DNA of 64,000 nt from DAIPKP01 sp964545875. GTDB taxonomy: Bacteria; Synergistota; Synergistia; Synergistales; Aminiphilaceae. The DNA is taken from NCBI GenBank assembly GCA_964545875.1, contig CAZJHH010000002.1, forward strand, positions 124,001 to 188,000. The letters are read 5' to 3'. Below the pieces are notes generated by a model. That model worked only from the letters and a program-made list of their open reading frames with translations. It was not told the DNA's origin and ran no database searches. The position numbers were made by a program, and so were the translations under genes. Below are positions 44,833 to 53,258 of this stretch, in pieces (position 1 is the stretch's first letter; the number at the start of each line of letters is the position of its first letter).

Positions 44833-45903
44833 TTGAGTAGTATAAACGAAAACGAAGAGGAGGTGAAGGTGTTGAGGCTTACGGAAATGTCTCGAACGAG
44901 TGGTTGAGCCGCTAAGATAGGTCCGGCGGACCTTTCTGGTATTTTGAAAAACCTTTCCGGATCCCGGCACCCTCTCCTTCTCAGCGGATGGGAGCATGGA
45001 GAGGATGCGGCACTCTGGGACTTGGGCGATACAAGGGCTGGAGTTTTTACTCTTGATTTCATAACTCCCGTGGTGGACGATCCCTTTTTATGGGGGCAGA
45101 TTGCCGCCGCCAACGCTTTGAGCGATGTCTTTGCCATGGGCGGAAGAGTTCTTCTCGCCCTGAACATCGTCTGTTTTCCGGTAAATTGTCTCTCCCTCGA
45201 GGTACTCGGAAAAATTCTTGAAGGAGGGGAATCCAAGGTTCTCGAAGCCGGAGGAATCATCGCCGGGGGACATAGCGTGGAAGATGAAGAGCCCAAGTAC
45301 GGACTTGCGGTTTTTGGAGAAGTGGATAAAAAGCGAATCTGGAACGTTCAGGGTTCTTGTGTCGGGGACGAGCTGGTTCTTACCAAGTCTCTCGGAACGG
45401 GTATCGTGGCTACCGCCATCAAGGCGGATATGGCGGAAAGCGCTCATCGAAAAGCGGCCATTGAAAGCATGAGTTCTCTGAATAACGTCCTGCCGCTTCT
45501 GACTGAAGAAATGACCTTGGCAGTTCACGCTTCTACGGACGTAACGGGATTCGGCATGGCGGGACATCTTCTGGATATGCTTTCTCCCGAGACAAATGCA
45601 ACTATTCGGCTTTCCCGGCTTCCGGTTCTTCCGGGAGCCCGGGAGAATGCTGCCATGGGGCTTCTTCCGGCGGGGGCGTATCGAAACAGGGAAACCTATC
45701 AGGAGCATGTCCATGCCGGAGCGATATCTCTCGGAGAGGATGATCTTCTTTACGATCCCCAAACTTCCGGAGGTCTTCTGCTCGGAGTTTCCGGGGGAAT
45801 GGGGGCATGTCTTGCGGAGCATCTTCGGCACCACGGTTTCCCCTCGGCAGAGGTTGTAGGATCCGTCACGGAAGGTTCCGGGAAAATCGTTCTGGAACCC
45901 TGA
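44833..45903 (+). CDS. selD: Selenide, water dikinase SelD with in-frame UGA (selenocysteine)
   Basis: SelD makes selenophosphate, the selenium donor for selenocysteine and selenouridine. The coding frame contains TGA at 44905-44907 in the context SG-U-AAKIGPADL, precisely the active-site Cys/Sec of SelD, so it encodes selenocysteine (residue 25 with the start used here). A SECIS-like hairpin follows. The start is a TTG at 44833 with GGAGG seven bases upstream; a TTG at 44872 with AGGAGG eight bases upstream is the alternative. After UGA the frame reaches 45903 with GEDAALW, STDVTGFGMAGHL and DPQTSGGLL. 356 residues including Sec; standard annotation would truncate it at 44944. Confidence 0.93.
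44915..44937 (+). promoter_or_regulatory. Bacterial SECIS-like hairpin in selD
   Basis: Immediately after the UGA, the stem pairs AGA with TCT and AGGTCC with GGACCT around a T-T mismatch and a GGC apical loop. The loop begins 17 bases after the UGA and starts with GG. Distance and the guanines in the loop agree with known bacterial SECIS elements bound by SelB. Confidence 0.75.
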
Positions 45904-45935
45904 TTCATTTTTGAGTGTTCCGTGCAGGATATGAC

Positions 45936-45986
45936 TATGAAAAGAGAAGGGAGACGGGTTATCCCGGTCTCCCTTCTCTTTTCATA
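45936..45986. terminator. Bidirectional terminator between selD and the hut cluster
   Basis: Arms at 45936-45955 and 45967-45986 are exact 20-base inverted repeats, extended by an inner GGG/CCC. The stem includes an AAAA/TTTT block so it works from both strands, ending plus-strand birA-selD and minus-strand hut transcripts. Confidence 0.85.
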
Positions 45987-46006
45987 AAGTGTAAATTTTT
46001 GCAAAG

Positions 46007-46891
46007 CTACAAGGCTCCGGTTTTTCGCTGAAGCTGATTGTATCGATTAAGAATGGCCAGATATTGCTCATAGAGAAAGAGAAACACGTCTTCCCTCTCT
46101 TCAGCAAGAGATGGAAAGCGGAGAACTATTCCGTTTCGCTGCTTTCCCACCATCTCCTGTACTTCCGGAGGCATGCTTTCATCTGTCACTACCACGTGAC
46201 CTTTTTCCAGGGAAGCCTCCAGAGTTTGGAACAAAAGGGTTTTTCCCTCCTCTTGAAGAATTTGGGCCATTCGGTCTTCCGAAGGTCGTATTTCCTGAAT
46301 TGCGGCTGCCCTAATCCAGAAAGCGTACGATCCTGCGAAATTGACGATCCCTACGGTTCGGAGCATCTTTCTTCCCATGTCTACGGTACTTTCAATACGA
46401 GATTCAAACTCTGCAAGATTTCGCTGAAAGTAAATGTAGTGTTCGGGGAAAAGCGAAGAGAGAGTAACAAGCACCTTCTGTCCGAGAAGCGACATGGTGG
46501 GAGGATCGAGGTACATGGGATTTCCTTTTCCCTGAAGGGTGGGAATGCTTCTAAAGAGATGCCGAAGATTTTGAAGCTCGTAGCCTAGAGGAATTTTTTC
46601 CGCTTCTTCCTTATCTAGAGCGATGATAATGGCTCCAGCTGGGAGGGAACTCTTGCCTGAAAAGGTAAGCGTTCCCTCCCAGCTGAAAAGAGGATACACC
46701 GAAACTTCCTCACCTCCGATAAAGGAGGTGATGTAATGTATCCAGGGGTTTACAACCCATATTTCGGGCTTCTTCTTTTCGCGGAGTGTTTCACTGGGGG
46801 ATTCCGTGGAAAAACCCGCCTCTCCGAGAAAAATTCCGAAGAAAAGAATTACTGAAAATATAACGAACCGAAAGGCTCTGAAAGCATCCAT
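46007..46891 (-). CDS. Degenerate metal-ABC-transporter substrate-binding (ZnuA/TroA-like) protein
   Basis: A 294-residue exported protein with a hydrophobic signal segment at about residues 5-25. The overall pattern resembles cluster A-1 binding proteins: EIWVVNPWIHYITSFIGGE at the start, then DPPTMSLLGQKVLVTLSSLFP, and a final TDESMPPEVQ. The histidines that bind Zn or Mn in ZnuA are missing: the first-ligand site reads YPLFSWEG, and the mid-protein site reads NFAGSYAF. So metal binding is doubtful. No ABC permease or ATPase is adjacent. It is downstream of hutI. Start ATG 46891 has GGAGG 15 bases upstream, which is far. Confidence 0.6.
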   Translation of the reverse strand: MDAFRAFRFVIFSVILFFGIFLGEAGFSTESPSETLREKKKPEIWVVNPWIHYITSFIGGEEVSVYPLFSWEGTLTFSGKSSLPAGAIIIALDKEEAEKIPLGYELQNLRHLFRSIPTLQGKGNPMYLDPPTMSLLGQKVLVTLSSLFPEHYIYFQRNLAEFESRIESTVDMGRKMLRTVGIVNFAGSYAFWIRAAAIQEIRPSEDRMAQILQEEGKTLLFQTLEASLEKGHVVVTDESMPPEVQEMVGKQRNGIVLRFPSLAEEREDVFLFLYEQYLAILNRYNQLQRKTGAL

Positions 46892-46923
46892 TTTTGAGTA
46901 CGAAAACCTCCTAGGGAAAGAAG

Positions 46924-48198
46924 CTACCTTCCCTGGCAAGGAGGATACATCCTCTCTCCCCGGATATATATTTCTTCTATGGGGGATACTCCCGCATGGT
47001 ATGCAAAGATGGCGGGGCTTTTCCCCTTGAGCAGAAGAAAATCACTGCGCTTTCCCTTTTGCAGGCTTCCCACAAGAGTATTTTTCCCTATAGCATAGGC
47101 TGCATTCAGAGTGGCTGCCACAAGGGTTTCCTCCACTGTCATGTCCATATGCATTACCGAGAGACCAAAGACAAAAGGCATGGATTCGCAGAAACACGAT
47201 CCGGGATTGCAGTCTGTAGCCACGGCTACGGGCAGATTCAGCTCTATCATCTTGCGAGCATTCGCGAAGGGTTTCTTCAAACTGTAGGCGGTGCAGGGAA
47301 GGAGTACCGCCAGGGTACCTTTTTGGGCCATTTTTGCAAGGTTCGTTTCGTTTGCCGCAAGAAGGTGTTCCGCCGAAACCGCTTCAAGTTCTGCCGCAAG
47401 CCCCGCTCCTCCGAGATCGTGAACTTCGTCCGCATGAATTTTCATGCCCATTCCAAGCTCGTGGGCTTTTTTGAGAATCCGCCGGCTTTGATCCACCGAA
47501 AAAACGCCCTTTTCGCAAAATACGTCACAAAAAGCTGCGATCTTTCGAGAAGCTACGGCGGGAAGCATTTCCTCCACCAAATAATCTACGAAGATCTCTT
47601 CTCTGCCTTTGTATTCCGGAGGTATTGCATGGGCTCCCATAAAGGTAGGCACGACATCCAGGGGCGTTTCACTCTGAATGCGTCGGATAACCTCCAGCAT
47701 TTTCAGCTCGTTTTCCGTATCCAGGCCGTATCCTGTCTTGATTTCCATGGTGGTGGTCCCAAAGGAGAGGGCCGAAAGCACGTTCTTGCGTGTTACTTCG
47801 AAAAGCGTGGTGGCATCCATTGCACGAAGACTGCGTACCGAGGAGAGAATTCCTCCTCCTCTGCGGAGAATCTCCAGATAAGGGATACCGGAAAGACGCA
47901 TGGAAAATTCTTCCTCTCGGGTTTCCGCAAAACAGATGTGTGTATGGGGGTCTACGAACCCTGGAATCATGCACCTTCCCCGGCAATCCACCTCTTCGTG
48001 AATTTTCAGGCTTGCCGCATGGAGCGCTACATCCTTCTCGTCTCCCACGGAAAGGATCATGCCATTTTCCACCAAGAGGGCCCCGTTTTCAAAGACTTGA
48101 AGGGATCCCTGAGCTTCTCCCGCCAGAGGAAAGCCGTTATCGCAAGGTGTATATATTCGAGCGTTTCTAAAAAGCTTTCGGGTTGTCACAGGACTCAC
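46924..48198 (-). CDS. hutI: Imidazolonepropionase HutI
   Basis: Third enzyme of histidine degradation, hydrolysing imidazolonepropionate to formiminoglutamate. It has 424 residues with the amidohydrolase metal motif PGFVDPHTH, ILRRGGGILSSV, KTGYGLD, KIHADE, and TDCNPGS. It starts at a GTG (48198) directly after ftcD; a GTG three codons later (48189), with AGGTGAG upstream, may be the true start. Confidence 0.96.
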   Translation of the reverse strand: MSPVTTRKLFRNARIYTPCDNGFPLAGEAQGSLQVFENGALLVENGMILSVGDEKDVALHAASLKIHEEVDCRGRCMIPGFVDPHTHICFAETREEEFSMRLSGIPYLEILRRGGGILSSVRSLRAMDATTLFEVTRKNVLSALSFGTTTMEIKTGYGLDTENELKMLEVIRRIQSETPLDVVPTFMGAHAIPPEYKGREEIFVDYLVEEMLPAVASRKIAAFCDVFCEKGVFSVDQSRRILKKAHELGMGMKIHADEVHDLGGAGLAAELEAVSAEHLLAANETNLAKMAQKGTLAVLLPCTAYSLKKPFANARKMIELNLPVAVATDCNPGSCFCESMPFVFGLSVMHMDMTVEETLVAATLNAAYAIGKNTLVGSLQKGKRSDFLLLKGKSPAIFAYHAGVSPIEEIYIRGERMYPPCQGR

Positions 48199-49110
48199 CT
48201 AATGTTCCATCATTTCGAGGAGTTTGAGCTCGATGACCTGCTGAGGATCGAAGCCTGCAATCTGCAGATAGTACGCAGTGCTCTCAAGAAGGGCCTCGGC
48301 GGGGATCATCCCGTAGACTTCCGTTTCCAAAACCTCCACTCCCCATCGGCGGGCTTCCATGCGAATCATCTCCAGAACCCGGTAGAGAGAGTTTTTCTCA
48401 TAATCCACGATGTTCATACTCACCTGAACAATGCCTCGTTCCTCCAGAGCAAGACCGATGCCCTTCACATGACAAAGTCCGCCACTGGAAGCCTTGACAA
48501 AGCTTGCAATCTTTTTCGCGATATCCACGTCATGAGTTTTGAGGTTTACATTAAAGGCCACGAGGAATTTCCTGGCTCCCATGACAGTGGCTCCGGCAGT
48601 AGGATGGAGTGACGGGCCTCCTACATCGGGGGTTCTTTTGGGAAGGCGGCACTCTTCCTTGAGAGTCTCGTACTGCCCCTTCCGGATAACTTCCAGCCGT
48701 TTTCTCTCAGGGCGCCTGGCAGAATCCTCGTAGAAATACACGGGAACTCCCGTGGCTTTGCAATATTCTTCTCCATAAGCATGAGAAAGAGCTATGCATT
48801 CATCCATGGTTATGTTTTTAATGGGCGTAAAAGGTACTACATCCACCGCTCCTACTCGGGGGTGTGCGCCTTTGTGGGTGTTCATGTCGATATGCGCTAC
48901 TGCGCACTGAGCTGCTTCAAGAAGAGAGGCGCAGATAGCTTCCGGCTCCCCTACCAGGCTTACCACAAGCCTGTTATGATCTTCGTCCGCTCGATAATCG
49001 AAAAGGTAGCATCCGGGAGTATCCTTGAAGGGCTGCACGATTTTTTCGATAAGCCCCAAGTCTTTACCTTCACTAAAATTGGGAACACATTCAATAAGCT
49101 GTTTTGCCAT
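48199..49110 (-). CDS. ftcD: Glutamate formimidoyltransferase
   Basis: Transfers the formimino group of formiminoglutamate to tetrahydrofolate. It is a 303-residue N-terminal-domain FTCD, without the cyclodeaminase domain. The conserved start ECVPNFSEG, the HNRLVVS segment, and MNTHKGAHPRVGAVDVVPF are all present. ATG at 49110 has GGAGG ten bases upstream. The separate cyclodeaminase (FchA) is not in the window. Confidence 0.95.
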   Translation of the reverse strand: MAKQLIECVPNFSEGKDLGLIEKIVQPFKDTPGCYLFDYRADEDHNRLVVSLVGEPEAICASLLEAAQCAVAHIDMNTHKGAHPRVGAVDVVPFTPIKNITMDECIALSHAYGEEYCKATGVPVYFYEDSARRPERKRLEVIRKGQYETLKEECRLPKRTPDVGGPSLHPTAGATVMGARKFLVAFNVNLKTHDVDIAKKIASFVKASSGGLCHVKGIGLALEERGIVQVSMNIVDYEKNSLYRVLEMIRMEARRWGVEVLETEVYGMIPAEALLESTAYYLQIAGFDPQQVIELKLLEMMEH

Positions 49111-49228
49111 AGTCACAATACCTCCGTTGGGAAATTTTATACGGATTAGAGAGCGTTTTTGTATGAAGGTCAGGGTATTTCAAATTACGGGAGAAAATCT
49201 TCTCACTCTCCAAGCGTGCCGTTTTTGA

Positions 49229-50758
49229 TTACAGAGCTCCTATTTCATTTTCCACCGCTTCTGTGATAGTTCCCTTCTCCACAAGAGATATCATGGAGAG
49301 AATGTCTGGGTGAAGATACCGATCCTCCTCTACCGAGGAAACTTCGTTGCGGATAGTTCGATATGCCGCCAGGGTGCCTTTTCCAGGCCGAAGAGGCTTG
49401 GAAAACTCAAGTCCTTGAGCTCCCGACAGAAGCTCTATGGCAAGAATTTTTTTGACATTTTCCACAATGGTAGCGGCCTTTCGGGAAGAATACATGCCCA
49501 TGGAAACATGATCTTCCTGGTTTGCCGACGTGGGGATGGAATCCACGCTGGAAGGATGGCAGAGCACCTTGTTTTCCGAAACGAGAGCCGCCGCCACATA
49601 TTGAGGTATCATAAAACCACTGTTAAGCCCACTTTTATTGACGAGGAAGGGGGGAAGTCCCGAAAGTTTATGATCCACCATTCTTGCGGTCCTGCGTTCG
49701 GAAATACTTCCAAGCTCCGCTGCGGCAATACCGAAAAAGTCCATGGCGATAGCTATGGGTTGTCCGTGAAAATTTCCTCCACTCAGGGCTTCTTCGTCTG
49801 CCGCAAATATGAGTGGATTGTCTGTAACAGAATTGATTTCAATTTGAATTTTTTGCTTTACATATTCGAAAGCATCTCTGGAAGCTCCATGAACCTGGGG
49901 AACACAGCGCAAGGAGTACGCATCCTGTACTCGGTGATGTTTATAGGTTTCGATGATTTCGGAACCCTCGATAAGCTTGCGCATATTCGACGCCACCAGT
50001 TTTTGACCCAGGTGAGGACGAAGATCGTGGGTTCGGGGATCGAAAGCATAGGGTACTCCGTGAAGGGCTTCAAGGGAAAGAGCTGCGGCAATGTCCGCTA
50101 TCTTTGCGAGTGCCAAGGCATCTGCCAGGGCCAGGGCGCCTACGGCGGTAAGCGCCTGGGTGCCGTTGTTGAGGGCCAAGCCTTCTTTGGGTTGCAGGGC
50201 AATGGGTTCCATGTCGAGCGAGTGCAATACGTCGAGAGTATCCTGATCTTTTCCCTGATAGCGGACTTTTCCATAACCCAGGAGAGTGATGGCTACGTGG
50301 GAAAGGGGGCAGAGATCTCCGCTGGCTCCGACAGAGCCTTGGGTAGGGATCAGAGGGTGGATTCCTCGGTTGAGATATTCCACCAGACGTTCCAGGGTCG
50401 GGAGGCTAATGCCGGAAAAACCTCGGGTAAGGGTGTTAATTCGCAGCAACATAATGGCCCGCACTACCTCTTCGGGGAAATACTCTCCGGTACCGCAGGC
50501 ATGGCTGAGGAGAAGGTTTGTTTGAAGTTGTCGGCTTTGATCCTTGGGAATGACTACCGACGAAAGATCTCCAAAACCTGTGGTGATCCCGTAAATACTT
50601 TTCTCCTCTCGTACCCAGGAGGCTACTTTTTCCGCTCCCCGCTGTACGAGGGCTACCGCTCCGGGATCCAAGCTAACTCCGTAGCCTCTTCTGGCAACTT
50701 TATATACATCCTCAAGAGACAAGGAATGCCCGTTAAGCAGAATTTTCTTTGCTTCCAT
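49229..50758 (-). CDS. hutH: Histidine ammonia-lyase HutH
   Basis: Deaminates histidine to urocanate using the self-made MIO group. It is 509 residues with the ASG tripeptide inside GSVGASGDLCPLSH, and the YGITTGFG and QDAYSLRCVPQVHGA motifs. It opens the hutH-ftcD-hutI set; urocanase (hutU), required for the step between hutH and hutI, is not nearby. A GGAGG ribosome site precedes it. Confidence 0.97.
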   Translation of the reverse strand: MEAKKILLNGHSLSLEDVYKVARRGYGVSLDPGAVALVQRGAEKVASWVREEKSIYGITTGFGDLSSVVIPKDQSRQLQTNLLLSHACGTGEYFPEEVVRAIMLLRINTLTRGFSGISLPTLERLVEYLNRGIHPLIPTQGSVGASGDLCPLSHVAITLLGYGKVRYQGKDQDTLDVLHSLDMEPIALQPKEGLALNNGTQALTAVGALALADALALAKIADIAAALSLEALHGVPYAFDPRTHDLRPHLGQKLVASNMRKLIEGSEIIETYKHHRVQDAYSLRCVPQVHGASRDAFEYVKQKIQIEINSVTDNPLIFAADEEALSGGNFHGQPIAIAMDFFGIAAAELGSISERRTARMVDHKLSGLPPFLVNKSGLNSGFMIPQYVAAALVSENKVLCHPSSVDSIPTSANQEDHVSMGMYSSRKAATIVENVKKILAIELLSGAQGLEFSKPLRPGKGTLAAYRTIRNEVSSVEEDRYLHPDILSMISLVEKGTITEAVENEIGAL

Positions 50759-50785
50759 TCGCTATCATCCTCCTCGGGTTTTTCT

Positions 50786-51838
50786 TTACGTTCTTTCTTG
50801 TGAGGGATTTCCTGTAACAATATGTGAAGGAGTTCCGCAAAAGTTGCACTTTCCTTCTTTACTTACTTCAACATCTAAAGCATTATAACACGAGCGTATT
50901 ACGATGTCATTCCCGCACTTATGGCATGAAGTGGATTCAGGTATACCAGTATTGCCGAGATAGACATACGAAAGGTCTTCCCGGGCTTCTTCGCGCAAGC
51001 GGTTGAGAAGCTCCAGGGAAGGAGGTTCTCCCTGCCAATGATAGGCTGGAAAGGCCCGGGTAATATGAAGAGGTATGAAGGGGGAAAGGGAGGCTATCCA
51101 CCGGATGCAGGAACGGAATAAATTATCTTCCGTATTGATTCCTGGAACTACAAGCCAGGTAATTTCCACATGGATGTCTTGTTCGACGAGGATCTCTATG
51201 AAACGCAGGGTCTGGGGAAGGGAGCCTCCGAGAAGGTTTTCGTAGTGTTTCTCGTTGAAGGATTTTATATCCACATTGCACGCTCCGAGAAGAGGCGTGA
51301 GTTGCCGGAGAGGTTCTTCTCGCATCTGTCCGTTGGTAACGAGAATTCCATGGCCTTTCCGTTCCTTCCAAAGGAAAAGGCAATCCCGGACAAATTCATA
51401 CCATACCGTAGGCTCGTTATAGGTGAAAGCTAGAAGGGAAAGCCCGCGCTCCACTCCCGCCGCAACAACTTCTTCAGGAGAATATTTCCGGAAACTCCGG
51501 GAGGAAAGTTGTGCATAAACCAGAGAATGATTTTGACAATAAGGACATTCCATGGTGCAACCCCGAGTTCCGAGGGATAGCACCGAAAAACCTGGAAAGT
51601 AATGGTAAAGGGGCTTTTTCTCCACCGGATCTACTCCCCAGGCAAGGGGTTTTCCATAAACCAAGGACTCTAAACCTTTTTCCGGGTAGTGTCTGCGATT
51701 TTGGCAGAATCCCGTCTTTCCGGATGAAATCAGGCAAGAGCGAGTACAGAGGTCACAGCGGATCGCATTCTCCTCCCAATGCCACCAGGAGGCAGTATCA
51801 TAAGAACCTTTCACTGTGCAACTTTCTTCACTCTTCAT
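50786..51838 (-). CDS. amrS: AmmeMemoRadiSam-system radical SAM enzyme AmrS
   Basis: Radical SAM protein of 350 residues. The SAM cluster motif CTMECPYC is Cys94, Cys98, Cys101. N-terminal cysteines 28, 31, 35 and 45 (C-X2-C-X3-C-X9-C), and C-terminal CHKCG and CNFCG pairs, look like extra metal sites. This composition, and linkage with AMMECR1 and Memo/LigB-type proteins, defines the AmmeMemoRadiSam system, whose product is unknown. It overlaps amrA by 11 bases and has a pyruvate-formate-lyase-activating-enzyme-like core. Confidence 0.9.
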   Translation of the reverse strand: MKSEESCTVKGSYDTASWWHWEENAIRCDLCTRSCLISSGKTGFCQNRRHYPEKGLESLVYGKPLAWGVDPVEKKPLYHYFPGFSVLSLGTRGCTMECPYCQNHSLVYAQLSSRSFRKYSPEEVVAAGVERGLSLLAFTYNEPTVWYEFVRDCLFLWKERKGHGILVTNGQMREEPLRQLTPLLGACNVDIKSFNEKHYENLLGGSLPQTLRFIEILVEQDIHVEITWLVVPGINTEDNLFRSCIRWIASLSPFIPLHITRAFPAYHWQGEPPSLELLNRLREEAREDLSYVYLGNTGIPESTSCHKCGNDIVIRSCYNALDVEVSKEGKCNFCGTPSHIVTGNPSQERT

Positions 51839-52400
51839 AGCGTTGTACCCTAAAGGACATGATACGCAGATCCTCCAAAGAAGAGTCGAAGATTCCCGCT
51901 TTTTTCATGGCAATTTCCAGTTGTTGCTGCGGAGTGTGTATCCCTTCCAGGTTTGGAAGTAGCACTCCCCTGCGCTCTCCCCGGGAAACGATAATCCCCA
52001 GTATTTTGGGATTCAACGCATCGAAGGAGGTTTCTTGGGGAGGTTCCAGGAGATCGCAAGAGAACGTAAGGGAGGGGAGTTCTTTTATGTGTACGGGATG
52101 AAATCGAGGATCCTGGAAAGCTGCAAAAAGAGCGTTTGCAATAAGTTCTTCCATGAGGCAGGAGTAGGAGGGAAAGAGAGTTCCCATACATCCTCGAAGA
52201 GATCCTTCCATGCATTTTATGGAGACAAAACAAGCCTTCGGCATGCGTAGCTCCGGTATGTCCTCTTTCAGGAGAGAGAAGGCTTCGGGAACATCGAGAA
52301 CTGCGTGTTGCTGCAAATAGTAGGTTACCGCATATCGCGCAAGGGCAGGGTAGGAAAAGGAAGAGTCGTTCCAGGGAGAAGGCACATCGTGGTTTCTCAT
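51828..52400 (-). CDS. amrA: AmmeMemoRadiSam-system protein A (AMMECR1 domain)
   Basis: A 190-residue AMMECR1-domain protein with the signature LRGCMGTL (residues about 68-75), and the NALFAAFQDPRFHPVHIKELP segment that follows. AMMECR1 is a widespread fold of unknown activity, named from a human X-linked disease gene. It starts one base after the LigB-like gene and overlaps amrS, so all three are surely co-translated. Confidence 0.92.
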   Translation of the reverse strand: MRNHDVPSPWNDSSFSYPALARYAVTYYLQQHAVLDVPEAFSLLKEDIPELRMPKACFVSIKCMEGSLRGCMGTLFPSYSCLMEELIANALFAAFQDPRFHPVHIKELPSLTFSCDLLEPPQETSFDALNPKILGIIVSRGERRGVLLPNLEGIHTPQQQLEIAMKKAGIFDSSLEDLRIMSFRVQRYEE

Positions 52401-52401
52401 T

Positions 52402-53208
52402 TTATGCCTCTTCTTTCCATTGTGGAAAATCCCCTTTACGAAAGGCCGTGCAGTAGCCTACCCCGAAGGGAGCTTCGTAACTGAGTACCTGAAAAGGGCG
52501 GTCCTCCACAAGACCGAGGGCACAAAGCACCGAGGCCAGGCCGCATTCCTGAGCGTTTTTCCGTTCCTCCGGGGAAAGCTCTCGCAAAGGGAGGCTCTCG
52601 CCTCTTTCAAGACAAGATACCACCATATGATCAAAACGCTCCCCCCAAGGATGGTATCTTCCCGGTGCCGAAGGAGTAACCCCATGAGAAAGATCACCGC
52701 TTGCAAGAAGTCCCCAGTTTTTCTGAGGTAAAAATTTAATGAGAGCTCTGCCTGCATCATACGAATCCTTGGGGGAAAGGCCTGCGGGGTTCATGACTAC
52801 GAGAGGAGGGAGAGTTTTCCAAAATCGGGAAAGGTAATAAAGGGGTACCGTACATCCATGGTCGAGGTTTCCTGAAAAATCTGGGAAGAATGCCAAGGGG
52901 ATCTTCGCTTTTTCGAAAAGTTCCTTGAGGACATCTGCAACTTCGAGAAGGCCCGCAGCGACAAGCCTTACCGAAGGAGCACCGAAATCTTTAAAAGAAC
53001 CTTCGTATTTTTCGGCTGCTCCAAGAAAAATTTTCCCCGGGACGAAGGGAGCATGAGGCGAGAGAATGAGAAGGATTTCGGGTTTGGAAAGCTCCTTCCC
53101 CAAATCCAGAAATCCTCGAAGGGTACCTTCTGCCTCGAGTTCCCTCCCCCTCCCGACCTCGGGCACGACTACCGGCGGATGTGGGGCAACACAAGTCCAG
53201 ATCCACAT
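52402..53208 (-). CDS. Class III extradiol dioxygenase-fold protein, AmmeMemoRadiSam B component (LigB type)
   Basis: A 268-residue LigB/Memo-superfamily protein. Possible metal-binding histidines are in APHPPVVVPEVG near the N-terminus, LSPHAPF, LDHGCTVPLYYL, and SGDLSHG. Domains of this class occur fused to AMMECR1 in other bacteria; here they are split genes, which supports a physical partnership. Whether it oxidises a ring, or is a non-catalytic Memo-like scaffold, is unknown. Strong AGGAGG six bases before the ATG. Confidence 0.88.
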   Translation of the reverse strand: MWIWTCVAPHPPVVVPEVGRGRELEAEGTLRGFLDLGKELSKPEILLILSPHAPFVPGKIFLGAAEKYEGSFKDFGAPSVRLVAAGLLEVADVLKELFEKAKIPLAFFPDFSGNLDHGCTVPLYYLSRFWKTLPPLVVMNPAGLSPKDSYDAGRALIKFLPQKNWGLLASGDLSHGVTPSAPGRYHPWGERFDHMVVSCLERGESLPLRELSPEERKNAQECGLASVLCALGLVEDRPFQVLSYEAPFGVGYCTAFRKGDFPQWKEEA

Positions 53209-53258
53209 GCAGATCCTCCTCTCTCCTCGGGTTGAAGATCCTGGGTGCTTTCAAAATT

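Noticed and set aside
44944..45903. SelD starting after the UGA at a TTG
   Set aside because: It lacks the conserved N-terminus and has no ribosome site; the in-frame UGA model explains the upstream sequence.
46996..48612. A 538-codon plus-strand open frame opposite hutI and ftcD
   Set aside because: It is antisense to two well-recognised genes, resembles no protein, and mirrors their codon bias.
49310..50803. A 497-codon plus-strand open frame opposite hutH
   Set aside because: Antisense shadow of hutH with low-quality composition; no ribosome site or family match.
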